A program made the position numbers and the translations under genes. A DNA stretch of 39,909 nucleotides, taken from Tepidibacter thalassicus DSM 15285 (GTDB taxonomy: Bacteria; Bacillota; Clostridia; Peptostreptococcales; Peptostreptococcaceae). Shown here one piece after another: positions 1 to 7,486 of the stretch. Numbering within the stretch: the stretch's first letter is position 1; the number at the start of each line of letters is the position of its first letter. Location: assembly GCF_900129915.1 (NCBI RefSeq), contig NZ_FQXH01000018.1, forward strand, positions 1 to 39,909, in the 5' to 3' direction. The notes under the pieces were generated by a model, which did no database searches, was not told the origin of the DNA, and saw nothing but the letters and a program-made list of their open reading frames with translations.

Positions 1-169
1 TAAGCATACTCATATTAAGTGTCTTCCCAAAACGCCTAGGTCTTGGAAGAAGTATTACTTCCGAACCATCATCTATTATTTCCTTTATAAACAAACTTTT
101 ATCTACATAATAATAATTTTCAGTTATCAATTTTTTAAAATCACTTATTCCTATTGGTACTTTCTTCAT
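1..169 (-). CDS. AAA-ATPase-like protein, N-terminal part only
   Basis: The gene starts at ATG 169-167 behind a GGAGAG ribosome binding site and runs off the left edge of the window. The 56 visible codons read MKKVPIGISDF, then YYYVDKSLFIKEI and LLPRPRRFGKTLNMSML. The DKS-x-FI-x-E-I segment followed by RPRRFGKT is the N-terminal signature of the AAA-ATPase_like family (PF09820); RFGKT is its atypical Walker A. Full-length members usually carry a C-terminal PD-(D/E)XK nuclease-like domain (DUF1703), which would lie outside the window. The family is often multicopy in Clostridia and Bacteroidetes and its cellular role is not settled. Family assignment is firm; completeness cannot be judged. Confidence 0.85.
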   Translation of the reverse strand, partial: MKKVPIGISDFKKLITENYYYVDKSLFIKEIIDDGSEVILLPRPRRFGKTLNMSML

Positions 170-191
170 GAATTTCTCTCCTCTAATTTAA

Positions 192-216
192 GGTTATTAC
201 CTATTATATCATAACC
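192..216 (-). promoter_or_regulatory. Possible promoter of the AAA-ATPase-like gene
   Basis: Read on the minus strand, a TATAAT -10 element (208-203) lies about 35 bp upstream of the start codon, inside a short dyad (GGTTAT / ATAACC, 192-197 and 211-216). No convincing -35 hexamer is seen. Confidence 0.4.
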
Positions 217-353
217 TATCATCATTAATCCATTTCTCAAAATCAATCTTTGTTTTAATGGATGTATCTCTTAAATAGCACTTCATCACATAAGAAAGTC
301 TGTTGCATACAAAATATTTTTGTTTGAATTACAAGAGATTCACTTATCTCGAC

Positions 354-416
354 TTAATAGAGCATCACTCCTTTCAATAATTGAAGAAAATTTTTTAATT
401 TTGGGGTAAAATTCAT
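354..416 (-). CDS. Possible 20-residue peptide
   Basis: A short frame, MNFTPKLKNFLQLLKGVMLY, ends in TAA. It is preceded at ideal spacing by AAGGAGGA, one of the strongest ribosome binding sites in this end of the window. The peptide is cationic and amphipathic, with no family I recognise. It lies between the hairpin cluster at 481-549 and the AAA-ATPase-like gene, all on the minus strand. The good Shine-Dalgarno site is the only evidence for translation; it could instead be the decayed start of a longer lost gene. Confidence 0.35.
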   Translation of the reverse strand: MNFTPKLKNFLQLLKGVMLY

Positions 417-480
417 TTTAAATTCCTCCTTAGTTTTGTTTTTATTGGTACTGTGATTCTCCTAACGCATTATACTACTT

Positions 481-565
481 AAAGCAATATAAAGCTTCAT
501 GAGTAAATAGTCTTTAGATTTCCTCAGACGAGTAAAACGAAAGACTATTCAAGCTGCGATGAATA
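481..565 (-). other. Hairpin cluster resembling an IS200/IS605-type right end
   Basis: A perfect 10-bp inverted repeat, AATAGTCTTT (506-515) with AAAGACTATT (540-549), has GAGGAAATCT in its loop when read on the minus strand. It is followed on that strand by ACTCATGAAGC and a small AAGC/GCTT hairpin (481-497). This order (GAGGAAA-containing stem, then CTCATGAAGC, then a subterminal hairpin) recalls right ends and guide-RNA scaffolds of TnpB-carrying IS200/IS605 elements. No TnpB or TnpA frame remains nearby. The resemblance is from memory of such ends, so the call is tentative; a plain structured leader is the alternative. Confidence 0.35.
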
Positions 566-727
566 TCCTGCAATTTAAAATTTGTTTATTTTTTTATTGT
601 ATTTTAGATAGCCCCCTTTTGAACAATCAGTTTTAAAATTCCCAAAAAACCCTTATAACCCTATATTATAAAAAAACTGATAAACTTAAATCATTTATAA
701 AGCTAGCTTTTATCTTTTATATATTTT

Positions 728-1288
728 TTATTTTACATTTGATTTTGCATAATCCATATTTAATTTAAAGTTTTTTATATCTAACTCATCTTTAAATTTG
801 TATTTTTTTAGAATATAATGTTTTTTACTATGACTATAACGTTCGTATGTGTTAGTATATCTTAAATGTCTTAATATTGCGTTGTTAACAGCTTTAACAA
901 AAGCTTGATATCTTATTAAATCGAATTCTTCTAAAAATTCTTCCATGTGAGCTAAAGTAACGTTGTGTTTTTGAATATATTTTCTAGCTGTGTTTACAGC
1001 GTGATAAGTAATACCTATTAAAAATTCTACTGGTTTTTTAATAGGTTCATCTGTTTTAGGATCTGCTTGTTGAATTTTTAAACTCCAAGAAATAATTTCA
1101 GCATTTTTAATTAGGAAAGGTTCTTGTGTGTCTTTATCAATTAAGACAGAACAATATATAGCCATCGGTCTTAATCTTTTAACTGCATAACATAAATATT
1201 TAATTACTTTACTTTCATGTGCTATGAAAACAGGATCTAATTCAATTTCTCTTATTATTGTGCTTTTGTCGTCTTTTAATATTAACAT
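728..1288 (-). CDS. Hypothetical protein, 186 aa
   Basis: I do not recognise a family. The protein starts MLILKDDKSTIIREIELD and begins behind GGGAGA. It has no signal peptide or membrane segment, is mixed alpha/beta in appearance, and ends in a lysine- and tyrosine-rich tail (YERYSHSKKHYILKKYKFK). It lies 28 bp downstream of a 36-codon frame (1317-1427) in the same direction, so the two probably form one transcript. Its setting between an IS3 remnant and an AAA-ATPase-like gene suggests accessory DNA, perhaps of phage or plasmid origin. That is inference from context only. Confidence 0.7.
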   Translation of the reverse strand: MLILKDDKSTIIREIELDPVFIAHESKVIKYLCYAVKRLRPMAIYCSVLIDKDTQEPFLIKNAEIISWSLKIQQADPKTDEPIKKPVEFLIGITYHAVNTARKYIQKHNVTLAHMEEFLEEFDLIRYQAFVKAVNNAILRHLRYTNTYERYSHSKKHYILKKYKFKDELDIKNFKLNMDYAKSNVK

Positions 1289-1316
1289 TTTTCATCTTCT
1301 CCCTTCATTTCTTTAA

Positions 1317-1427
1317 TTATTCTTTAGTTATTTTAGATTCATAATAATAATCTTTTTTATTTAATTTTATTTTTAATTCTTTAGTCATCAACATACCAAT
1401 TAACATAGTAAATAATAAGTTAAGCAT
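1317..1427 (-). CDS. Small hypothetical protein, 36 aa
   Basis: The frame starts MLNLLFTMLIGMLMTKELK behind a strong AAAGGAGGA site and ends 28 bp before the 186-aa gene. Its first 14 residues form a short hydrophobic stretch and the rest is charged (lysine, glutamate, tyrosine), so a small membrane-associated peptide is plausible. No homologue is recognised. The good ribosome binding site and co-directional neighbour support translation. Confidence 0.5.
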   Translation of the reverse strand: MLNLLFTMLIGMLMTKELKIKLNKKDYYYESKITKE

Positions 1428-1494
1428 AATTTTTATCCTCCTTTAATATTAATAACATCTCCTTTCAAAGTCCAAATTAACTTAAATAATGGAT

Positions 1495-2211
1495 TGTTAA
1501 CTCTTTTTAAGACACTTTTTTATCAGACATTAACATTCTATATTCTACAGGGATAAGGTAGTCTAATGAACCATGAATCCTGTGATTATTGTACCAGTTC
1601 ACATAATCAAATAATTGATATTCAAGCTCCTCAAAACTTTGAAATATTTTATTAAAAGCAAACTCTGTTTTAACAACCTTAAAAGCAGCTTCTGCTACTG
1701 CATTATCATAAGGACAACCTTTTTTACTTAGGGATCGTTTTATATTAAATGTAGTTAATAAACTATCTATCACATTATTTTTAAATTCATTACCCCTATC
1801 AGTATGTAATATTTAATGTTTTCTAAAGGTCTGTTAATCTTTGTAAAGGCTTTATAAACAAGGTTTGCATCCTTATTCTTATCAGTAACATACCCAATGA
1901 TTTCACGATTATATAGGTCTAATAATATGCATATATAATTCCACTTACCCTTAAACATTCATATAGGTTAAATCGCTTACTACAACTTCCATAGTCTCCT
2001 TCCTATCGAATTCTTTATTAACAATATTTTCACACTTCTCTTCATTACACTTCGATTTATAAACCTTATATTACTTGACTGTATAATTCACTCTCTATTA
2101 ATCCAACTATCTGTTTTTTTAATTCTTCTATATATCTTTTAGATCTATTAGACTTGATTTACCTCCAAATTAAATTTATTTATTATATCATGTCCGAGTT
2201 TTTACTGTCTA
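1495..2211 (-). mobile_element. Decayed, internally deleted IS3-family element
   Basis: The element spans about 717 bp against a usual 1.2-1.5 kb. The 5' end (minus strand) is marked by TAGACAGTAAAAACTCGGAC (2211-2192), and the 3' end by the sequence near 1495-1515 (TGTTAACTCTTTTTAAGACA), weakly similar in inverted orientation. Behind the 5' end, GGAGGTAAAT precedes what would be an orfA start, but the ATG has become AAG. About 18 codons of OrfA (RSKRYIEELKKQIVGLIES) then join directly to OrfB sequence, so most of orfA and the 5' part of orfB are missing. Exact ends are approximate and I see no clear target duplication. Confidence 0.75.
1507..2100 (-). pseudogene. IS3-family transposase OrfB (DDE integrase core), broken
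   Basis: Pieces in different frames rebuild the OrfB catalytic core. VNYTVK-stop-YKVYKSKCNEE leads to EVVVSDLTYMNV and a stop (first Asp region). GKWNYICILLDLYNREIIGY comes next, up to a frameshift near 1815. Beyond it the correct frame reads ILHTDRGNEFKNNVIDSLL (second Asp), then KKGCPYDNAVAEAAFKVVKT (catalytic Glu) and VNWYNNHRIHGSLDYLIPVE. At least two stops and one single-base frameshift separate the segments, so no active transposase can be made. The family assignment is secure. Confidence 0.85.
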
Positions 2212-2249
2212 ATTAACTATAACCTATCCAAGTGAAATTAATATGTAAT

Positions 2250-2543
2250 AAAGCTGCTTATTTTATCTTGCACGAGCTATCATCGACCTATACTAATTAT
2301 ATCGGTCAATTGGCTCCCTCAATAAATAAACGGAAGGATTTGCAAGATTAAAAGAATCTGCCAGACAACAGACAGAAAACTTTCCAATCTCGAAAACCCT
2401 TATCTACTAGTATTTTGAGTACCTTATTTATCCCCAAAACTCGTATTAACTTTCACTCTTAACATCAATACAACACACTCCACATGTCTAAACTACCTAA
2501 ATATATCATCTCTGCCATGTAGCCACTTCCGCTCAAACAATTT
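2250..2543 (-). ncRNA. Candidate structured RNA, family unknown
   Basis: This stretch has no credible reading frame and is richer in G+C than the flanking intergenic DNA. It can fold into nested helices: 2265-2272 with 2341-2348 (ATCTTGCA/TGCAAGAT) encloses 2274-2277/2313-2316 and 2282-2288/2304-2310. Further helices are 2358-2362/2371-2375, 2381-2385/2392-2396, 2443-2449/2465-2471 and 2480-2486/2516-2522. In five of them one pair is G-U on the minus strand but A-C on the plus strand, which points to a minus-strand RNA. A TATAAT at 2555-2550 would start transcription near 2543. The IS3 remnant abuts the left side and may have removed a terminator. I cannot assign it to a named RNA family. Confidence 0.5.
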
Positions 2544-2587
2544 TGCAAAATTATATACGTTTTCGCAAATATGTAATTCTGCGAAAA
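2539..2587 (-). promoter_or_regulatory. Promoter with overlapping dyads upstream of the candidate RNA
   Basis: On the minus strand ATTACA (4/6 to the -35 consensus) and TATAAT (2555-2550) are 16 bp apart. A perfect inverted repeat, TTTTCGCA / TGCGAAAA (2560-2567, 2580-2587), covers the -35/spacer. A 14-bp palindrome AATTTTGCAAAATT (2539-2552) overlaps the -10 and start point. The three TTTTGCAAA/TTTCGCAAA-like half-sites could be repressor sites. Confidence 0.4.
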
Positions 2588-2690
2588 ACCTTACCCCCCC
2601 TCAACCAAAAATCCCCCAAACCGTAGTCTGAGGGAACATAAAACACACATCCATATTTAGTTAAAAAACTTCAAAACCTTTGATTTCAAG

Positions 2691-4046
2691 CTATTTTTTC
2701 TCTATCAACACAACCGTCTCCACATGTGGCGTATTAGGAAACATATCCATTCCTTTAACTTTAACTATATCGTAATTTGCTTTTTTAAATTCTGCTAAAT
2801 CTCTGACAAGTGTCTTTGGATTGCAAGAAATATACAATATTTCCTTCGCATTAAATTTAACTATATCTTTAAGTGCATCTTTATGAATTCCGGGTCTTGG
2901 CGGATCTACTATTATTAAATCTGGTTTTTCTTTTAAATATTTAACCTTCTCTCCTACATCACCAGCTATAAACTCGCAATTGGTTATATTATTAAGCTTT
3001 GCATTTTCAATAGCTGCTTCAACTGCTTCTTTTACTATTTCTATTCCTATAACTTTTTTAGCATTTTTAGAAACTATTTGAGCTATAGTTCCAGTTCCAC
3101 TATAAAGATCAAATATCACTTTATCCTTTTCATTTCCTATAAACTCTCTTACTATACTATATAATCTCTCTGCTCCTTTTGTATTCGTCTGAAAAAACGA
3201 AAAAGGAGATATTTTAAATTTAAGTCCAAGTAAATTTTCGTACAAATAATCCCTTCCATATAGTATCTTTAATTCATCACATTTAACTACATCTGCAAGC
3301 CCATCATTTAAAGTATGAAGTATACCTACAACTTTTCCTTCAATCTCTAAATTTAAAATACTATTTACATATTCACCTAAATCTAACTCCATCTGAGAAG
3401 AAGTAACTAAATTTACAAGTATTTCTCCTGTATTTAATCCTTTTCTAACTACTAAATTTCTAAGATATCCTTTATGAGTTAAATTTCTATAATAAGGTAT
3501 TTTTTTTCTTTCAAAATAATCTACGGTAATTTTTAATATTTTTCTAAAGTCTTTATCTACAAGAAAACATTCATCAACAGTTATTATGTCATACATTCTT
3601 CCTTTTTTATGAAGTCCTAGTGTAAGTGGTCCATCTTTTTCTTCATCTCCAAATGTATATTCCATTTTATTTCTGTATTCATGAAATTTTGGACTTCCTT
3701 CTACTCCTAAAAACTTAAATCCTATAAAATCTTTTTCTGCAAAAAGATCTAGTATTTGTCCTTCTTTTATCTGAAGCTGTTCCTCATAAGGAATTGAAAG
3801 TATTGAACATCCTCCACATTCTCCAAAGTATTTACATGTAACAGCTTTTTCTATCGGAGACTTTTCTATTACATTTAATAATTTACCTTCTATTTTATCC
3901 TTTCTAATCTTTTTTATTAAAACCCTCACTTTTTGACCAGTTATTCCACCTTTTATATCTACTCGTTCATCTTCTACATATCCATAAGAATTGCCGCCAA
4001 ATTCCATGGCATCTATCTTAAACTCAACTATATCTCTCTTTTTCAC
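2691..4046 (-). CDS. rlmD: 23S rRNA (uracil-C5)-methyltransferase, RlmCD/TrmA family
   Basis: A 451-residue SAM-dependent enzyme of the TrmA/RumA family (COG2265) that makes 5-methyluridine in RNA; Gram-positive members usually modify 23S rRNA. Residues 1-60 form a TRAM RNA-binding domain. CKYFGECGGC (about 72-81) supplies iron-sulfur ligands, with a fourth expected near DECFLVDKD. FSFFQTNT and DLYSGTGTIAQI bind SAM, DPPRPG follows, and YISCNPKTL holds the catalytic cysteine near the C-terminus. The length is normal. It is the last gene of a five-gene minus-strand operon, 17 bp after the PHP gene. Clostridia often carry several paralogues, so the exact target uridine is uncertain. Confidence 0.9.
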   Translation of the reverse strand: MKKRDIVEFKIDAMEFGGNSYGYVEDERVDIKGGITGQKVRVLIKKIRKDKIEGKLLNVIEKSPIEKAVTCKYFGECGGCSILSIPYEEQLQIKEGQILDLFAEKDFIGFKFLGVEGSPKFHEYRNKMEYTFGDEEKDGPLTLGLHKKGRMYDIITVDECFLVDKDFRKILKITVDYFERKKIPYYRNLTHKGYLRNLVVRKGLNTGEILVNLVTSSQMELDLGEYVNSILNLEIEGKVVGILHTLNDGLADVVKCDELKILYGRDYLYENLLGLKFKISPFSFFQTNTKGAERLYSIVREFIGNEKDKVIFDLYSGTGTIAQIVSKNAKKVIGIEIVKEAVEAAIENAKLNNITNCEFIAGDVGEKVKYLKEKPDLIIVDPPRPGIHKDALKDIVKFNAKEILYISCNPKTLVRDLAEFKKANYDIVKVKGMDMFPNTPHVETVVLIEKK

Positions 4047-4063
4047 TTTCTAACCTCCAATAT

Positions 4064-4816
4064 CTATCGGTTTTTTATTAATTCCTTAAAGTCTTTAATA
4101 TTTTTCTTACCCTTTTTTTCTAAAAAATTTATAAGTTTATGTATTGATGTATTAATTATTAAATCATCCGGCATATTAATATCTTTAAATATTTCTTCCA
4201 CATAATCAAACTTTCCTAATTGAAATGATATATGAGTATCACTACCAACAGATAATTGTACATTCATTTCCTTTGCTATTTTAGCTATTCTTATACAATT
4301 TTCTTTGCTTCCCGGTCTACTTTTTCCAAACGAACTGTTATTGATTTCTATTAATACATTGTTTTTCTTCGCAGCTTTAAGCAATTTTTCTTCATCTATC
4401 GGAAATACAGGATTTCCAGGATGAGCTATTATATCTACATACTTATTCTCCATGGCCCTAATCAAGGCATTTGTATTTTCCTCTCTAGTTCCAGGCTTTA
4501 TACAAACATCATGAAGGCTTGCTATAACTAAATCCAATTCTTTTAAATATTCTTCAGGGATATCAAGACTTCCATCATAATCTATAATATTTGCTTCTAC
4601 TCCCCTTAAAACAAAAACTCCATCTATAACTCTAGGAATTACCTTTTGATTACCTATATGATATATATGAGGTCCTCCTGGCATCGCTGGACCATGATCT
4701 GTTAATGCGAACATTTTAAGGCCTATATTTTTAGCTTCCTTTACTAAATCATGCACAGTACTATATGCATGTCCACTTGCAATAGTATGAGTATGTGTAT
4801 CTAATTCAAATTTCAT
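4064..4816 (-). CDS. PHP-domain phosphoesterase, YcdX-like
   Basis: A 250-residue PHP (polymerase and histidinol phosphatase) protein of the YcdX type, which binds several metal ions and hydrolyses phosphoesters; the substrate is unknown. Metal-ligand motifs appear in the family order: DTHTHT (6-11), TDHGP (about 40), GVEAN (about 73), SLHD (about 100), AHPGNP (about 131) and GSDTH (about 192). The start has AGGAG upstream. It sits 11 bp after the pseudouridine synthase gene and 17 bp before the RNA methyltransferase gene, in the RNA-modification operon. Nothing in the sequence shows whether it acts on RNA fragments or small metabolites. Confidence 0.88.
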   Translation of the reverse strand: MKFELDTHTHTIASGHAYSTVHDLVKEAKNIGLKMFALTDHGPAMPGGPHIYHIGNQKVIPRVIDGVFVLRGVEANIIDYDGSLDIPEEYLKELDLVIASLHDVCIKPGTREENTNALIRAMENKYVDIIAHPGNPVFPIDEEKLLKAAKKNNVLIEINNSSFGKSRPGSKENCIRIAKIAKEMNVQLSVGSDTHISFQLGKFDYVEEIFKDINMPDDLIINTSIHKLINFLEKKGKKNIKDFKELIKNR

Positions 4817-4827
4817 ATAATCAACTC

Positions 4828-5538
4828 CTATCTTTGTTCAAGTAATAATATTTCTTCTTCTGTAAGTTCTCTATATTCTCCTAAAGCTAAATTTTCATCT
4901 AATTTTAAACCTCCCATAGAAATTCTTTTTAAATAAATTACCTTTTTACCAACACTTTCAAACATTCTCTTTACCTGATGAAATTTCCCTTCATGTATAG
5001 TCAAATTTATTTCTGATATACTACCGCTTTTTAATATCTCAAGATGTGCTGGAAGTGTTTTATATCCATCATCTAAAATCACACCTTCTTTAAAAGCATC
5101 TACATCAGCACTTGTTACTACTCCATCAATTTTAGCAAAATAAGTCTTTGGAACATGTTTTTTAGGAGATAACACTCTATGAGAAAGTTGTCCATCATTA
5201 GTTAAAATCAAAAGCCCTTCAGTATCTTTATCAAGTCTTCCTACTGGAAAAGGATTAAATACATAATACTCTGGATCAATTAAATCTAGTACTGTTTTTT
5301 CCACATCATCATAAGTTGCCGATATATATCCACTAGGCTTGTTTAACATTATATAAACATATTCTCTGTAATTTACCCTTTCTCCATCAAATATTATTTC
5401 ATCTTTTTCAGGATCAACGTGAAAAGAAGAATTTTTCACAACTTTTCCATTAACAAGAACTATCCCAAATTTACAATATTTTTTTATTTCACTTCTAGTC
5501 CCATATCCAAGGTTCCCCAAAACTCTATCGATTCTCAT
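4828..5538 (-). CDS. rsuA: RNA pseudouridine synthase, RsuA family
   Basis: A 236-residue pseudouridine synthase of the RsuA/RluB/E/F family. An S4 RNA-binding domain (about 1-48, MRIDRVLGNLGYGTRSEIKK) precedes the catalytic motif GRLDKDTEGLLILTNDG, whose Asp is the nucleophile, and the C-terminal HQVKRMFESVGKKVIYLKR. I chose ATG 5538 because AGGAGG lies 7 bp upstream; an in-frame TTG at 5562 would add eight residues containing that site and is unlikely. A 12-bp inverted repeat (5554-5587) lies just before the ribosome binding site. The target in rRNA, 16S as for RsuA or 23S, cannot be told from sequence. Confidence 0.9.
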   Translation of the reverse strand: MRIDRVLGNLGYGTRSEIKKYCKFGIVLVNGKVVKNSSFHVDPEKDEIIFDGERVNYREYVYIMLNKPSGYISATYDDVEKTVLDLIDPEYYVFNPFPVGRLDKDTEGLLILTNDGQLSHRVLSPKKHVPKTYFAKIDGVVTSADVDAFKEGVILDDGYKTLPAHLEILKSGSISEINLTIHEGKFHQVKRMFESVGKKVIYLKRISMGGLKLDENLALGEYRELTEEEILLLEQR

Positions 5539-5553
5539 AATAAACCTCCTAAC

Positions 5554-5587
5554 TATAGACAATTAAATATAATGCTAATTGTCTATA
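5554..5587 (-). promoter_or_regulatory. Intercistronic stem-loop between rsmF and rsuA
   Basis: TATAGACAATTA (5554-5565) and TAATTGTCTATA (5576-5587) are perfectly complementary with a 10-nt loop. One arm contains the rsmF stop codon and the other ends about 3 bp before the AGGAGG of rsuA. No T-run follows, so it is more likely an RNA-processing or translation-coupling element than a terminator. Confidence 0.45.
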
Positions 5588-6908
5588 CCCATCTCCAGCT
5601 CTTTTCATATCCATTTTTTAATGTGTTATTATTGAGTTTTCCAAATCCCAATGGATAATTCTCTACTGATACAAGATTAAGACCTTTTTGTCCATCAATA
5701 AATATTGTTTCTCCTTTTAAATACTTTATAACTTCAGTACTATCATAAGACAGATTTATAACTCTTTTAAAATCTTCCACTTTAAGTGCCATGGCAAGTG
5801 CTTGAGATGGGGTGAATCTTTTTTTCTTTATTTTTCCTAGTAATAATCCTGTTCTTACTACTTTTAAATTCTTAATTTTTACCAACTGTTTTGGAGCTAA
5901 ATACAAACTATCATTTATAATTACAAAGTTGCCTTCCAAATTTATTTTTAAGTTTTCTTCTTCAAATTCTCTAAATATTTCAGGCTTTTTATTTATTTTT
6001 TCCAAACTATAATCTATACTATCTCCATCAACCTTTTCAAGTAATGCAACAAAATGTCCTTCTCCCTTTAACTTATGTGGCCACAACCTCGCTACTTCCT
6101 TTATTCCTAACCCCTGAGTTATTCCATGCACCTTATCTATATTTAGCAATCTAAAATTACTATTCTCACCTAAAAATTCCTCTATTATTTTTTCATTTTC
6201 ATTCATATTAAAAGTACAAGTTGAATATACTAATTTTCCTCCTACTTTAAGCATCTTAGCAGCATTATCTAGTATATTTTTTTGCATATCAGGATATATA
6301 CTTATATCATCTTTTTCCCAACTTTTAATTAAAGATTCATCTTTTCTAAACATTCCTTCCCCAGAACAAGGTGCATCAACTAATATTCTATCAAAATATC
6401 CTTCAAAATTTCTCAAAAGTCTTTCGGGAGAATCATTCGTAACTAATGCATTTTTAACACCATACATTTCTATATTTTTAACCAAAGCCTTTACTCTATT
6501 TGAATTTATATCATTAGTTACCAAAATACCCTCCCCTTGAAGTTTAGATGCTATTTGAATGCTTTTTCCACCCGGGGCCGCACAAAGATCTAATACCTTG
6601 TGCCCTCTTTTAACATCTAAAAATTCAACAGGAGCCATGGCAGACGGCTCTTGTATATAATAAAGTCCAGCATTATAAAAAGGAATTTTAGCTGGTCTTA
6701 TATTTTCTTCATAATAAAAACCATCTCTTGTCCAAGGTATTTTTATCAAATTAAAAGGAGAAATTTTTAAAAATTCCTCCACTGAAATTTTAAGTGTATT
6801 TACTCTAATTCCATATGCTCTTTCTTCATTATATGTATTTATAAAACTTTCATAATCATCATTTAATATATTCTTCATATTATCCAAAAAATCAAATGGC
6901 AATTTCAT
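5583..6908 (-). CDS. rsmF: rRNA (cytosine-C5)-methyltransferase, RsmF/NOL1-NOP2-Sun family
   Basis: A 441-residue m5C RNA methyltransferase. An N-terminal RNA-binding region (IRVNTLKISVEEF, about 34) leads to the SAM motif DLCAAPGGKS (about 106-115), then VDAPCSGEGMFRKDE with one active-site cysteine and LVYSTCTFNMNENE with the catalytic cysteine. The C-terminal third, containing GHFVALLEK and then KKKRFTPSQALAMAL, matches the extra RsmF-type domain found in Firmicute YebU-like proteins. By homology it modifies a 16S cytosine, but the position is not provable here. It follows the DUF1904 gene by 11 bp in the RNA-modification operon. Confidence 0.9.
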   Translation of the reverse strand: MKLPFDFLDNMKNILNDDYESFINTYNEERAYGIRVNTLKISVEEFLKISPFNLIKIPWTRDGFYYEENIRPAKIPFYNAGLYYIQEPSAMAPVEFLDVKRGHKVLDLCAAPGGKSIQIASKLQGEGILVTNDINSNRVKALVKNIEMYGVKNALVTNDSPERLLRNFEGYFDRILVDAPCSGEGMFRKDESLIKSWEKDDISIYPDMQKNILDNAAKMLKVGGKLVYSTCTFNMNENEKIIEEFLGENSNFRLLNIDKVHGITQGLGIKEVARLWPHKLKGEGHFVALLEKVDGDSIDYSLEKINKKPEIFREFEEENLKINLEGNFVIINDSLYLAPKQLVKIKNLKVVRTGLLLGKIKKKRFTPSQALAMALKVEDFKRVINLSYDSTEVIKYLKGETIFIDGQKGLNLVSVENYPLGFGKLNNNTLKNGYEKSWRWV

Positions 6909-6919
6909 ATTAATCTCTC

Positions 6920-7249
6920 CTAAAAATGCTCTCCATTTTCATAATATCTTTCCTTTTCAAACACTGTAAAAGCTAAATCTAAACTCTCAACATTTAAATT
7001 TTCTCTTATAGACTCTGTTATAATCTTAGCTACTTTATCCTGAATTTCCTGTCCTCTATCAAACCATGCAACCTCTACAAATGGATAAACAGGAGCTATT
7101 TTCCCATCTCTTATAGCTACAGATTGAATACATTCTATCTCAAAATAATCTCTAGGACATTGTACTACATCAACTAATTTATCGATCATTTTCTCACTTA
7201 TTTTACATATTTCATTAGGTTCAATTCCCCTTATTTTAATTTGCGGCAT
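6920..7249 (-). CDS. DUF1904 family protein
   Basis: A 109-residue protein resembling the DUF1904 family (PF08921), whose fold is related to tautomerases. It begins MPQIKIRGIEPNEICKIS, so a proline follows the initiator methionine as in the 4-oxalocrotonate tautomerase superfamily; whether it is catalytic is unknown. The segments YFEIECIQS and FVEVAWFDRGQEIQDKVAKI are typical of the family. It is the first gene of the RNA-modification operon and starts behind GGAGAG. Its link to rRNA modification is only positional. Confidence 0.75.
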   Translation of the reverse strand: MPQIKIRGIEPNEICKISEKMIDKLVDVVQCPRDYFEIECIQSVAIRDGKIAPVYPFVEVAWFDRGQEIQDKVAKIITESIRENLNVESLDLAFTVFEKERYYENGEHF

Positions 7250-7330
7250 AACATCTCTCCTTTTTTTATTATTATATATTATATATTATAGCAAAATATA
7301 TAACTGAAAAATACACAAATCAAGACAATA

Positions 7331-7409
7331 AATTACAAAACGTTTAATTTTTATAAAATTTAAAAATTAAAAATTTTTTATTTCATATTTTACAATTTTA
7401 GATTATAAT
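7331..7409 (+). promoter_or_regulatory. fba promoter region with a weak cre-like site
   Basis: An extended -10 (GATTATAATAT; hexamer 7404-7409) lies 77 bp before the fba start. The hexamer 17 bp upstream (TTTCAT, 7381-7386) is a poor -35. ACAAAACGTTTAAT (7335-7348) keeps the AAACGTTT core of a CcpA (cre) site but misses outer positions. A long 5' leader follows, with no recognised riboswitch. Confidence 0.4.
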
Positions 7410-7486
7410 ATCTTTTGTAAAGAGAATAATAAATAATATATTATTTTCTTTAAAATTTACATGAAATAAAAATATGGAGGTTACAT

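Noticed and set aside
1436..1475. 12-codon frame MLLILKEDKNYA just before the 36-aa gene
   Set aside because: Its ATG directly touches the GGAG, leaving no spacing; resemblance to the start of the 186-aa protein (MLILKDDKS) may be chance.
2590..2690. C/G-rich run and CCCTCA/TGAGGG pairing as the terminator of rlmD
   Set aside because: Only 6 bp, long loop, and no T-run on the minus strand; the CTTGAAA/TTTTGAAG pairing nearer the stop has mismatches.
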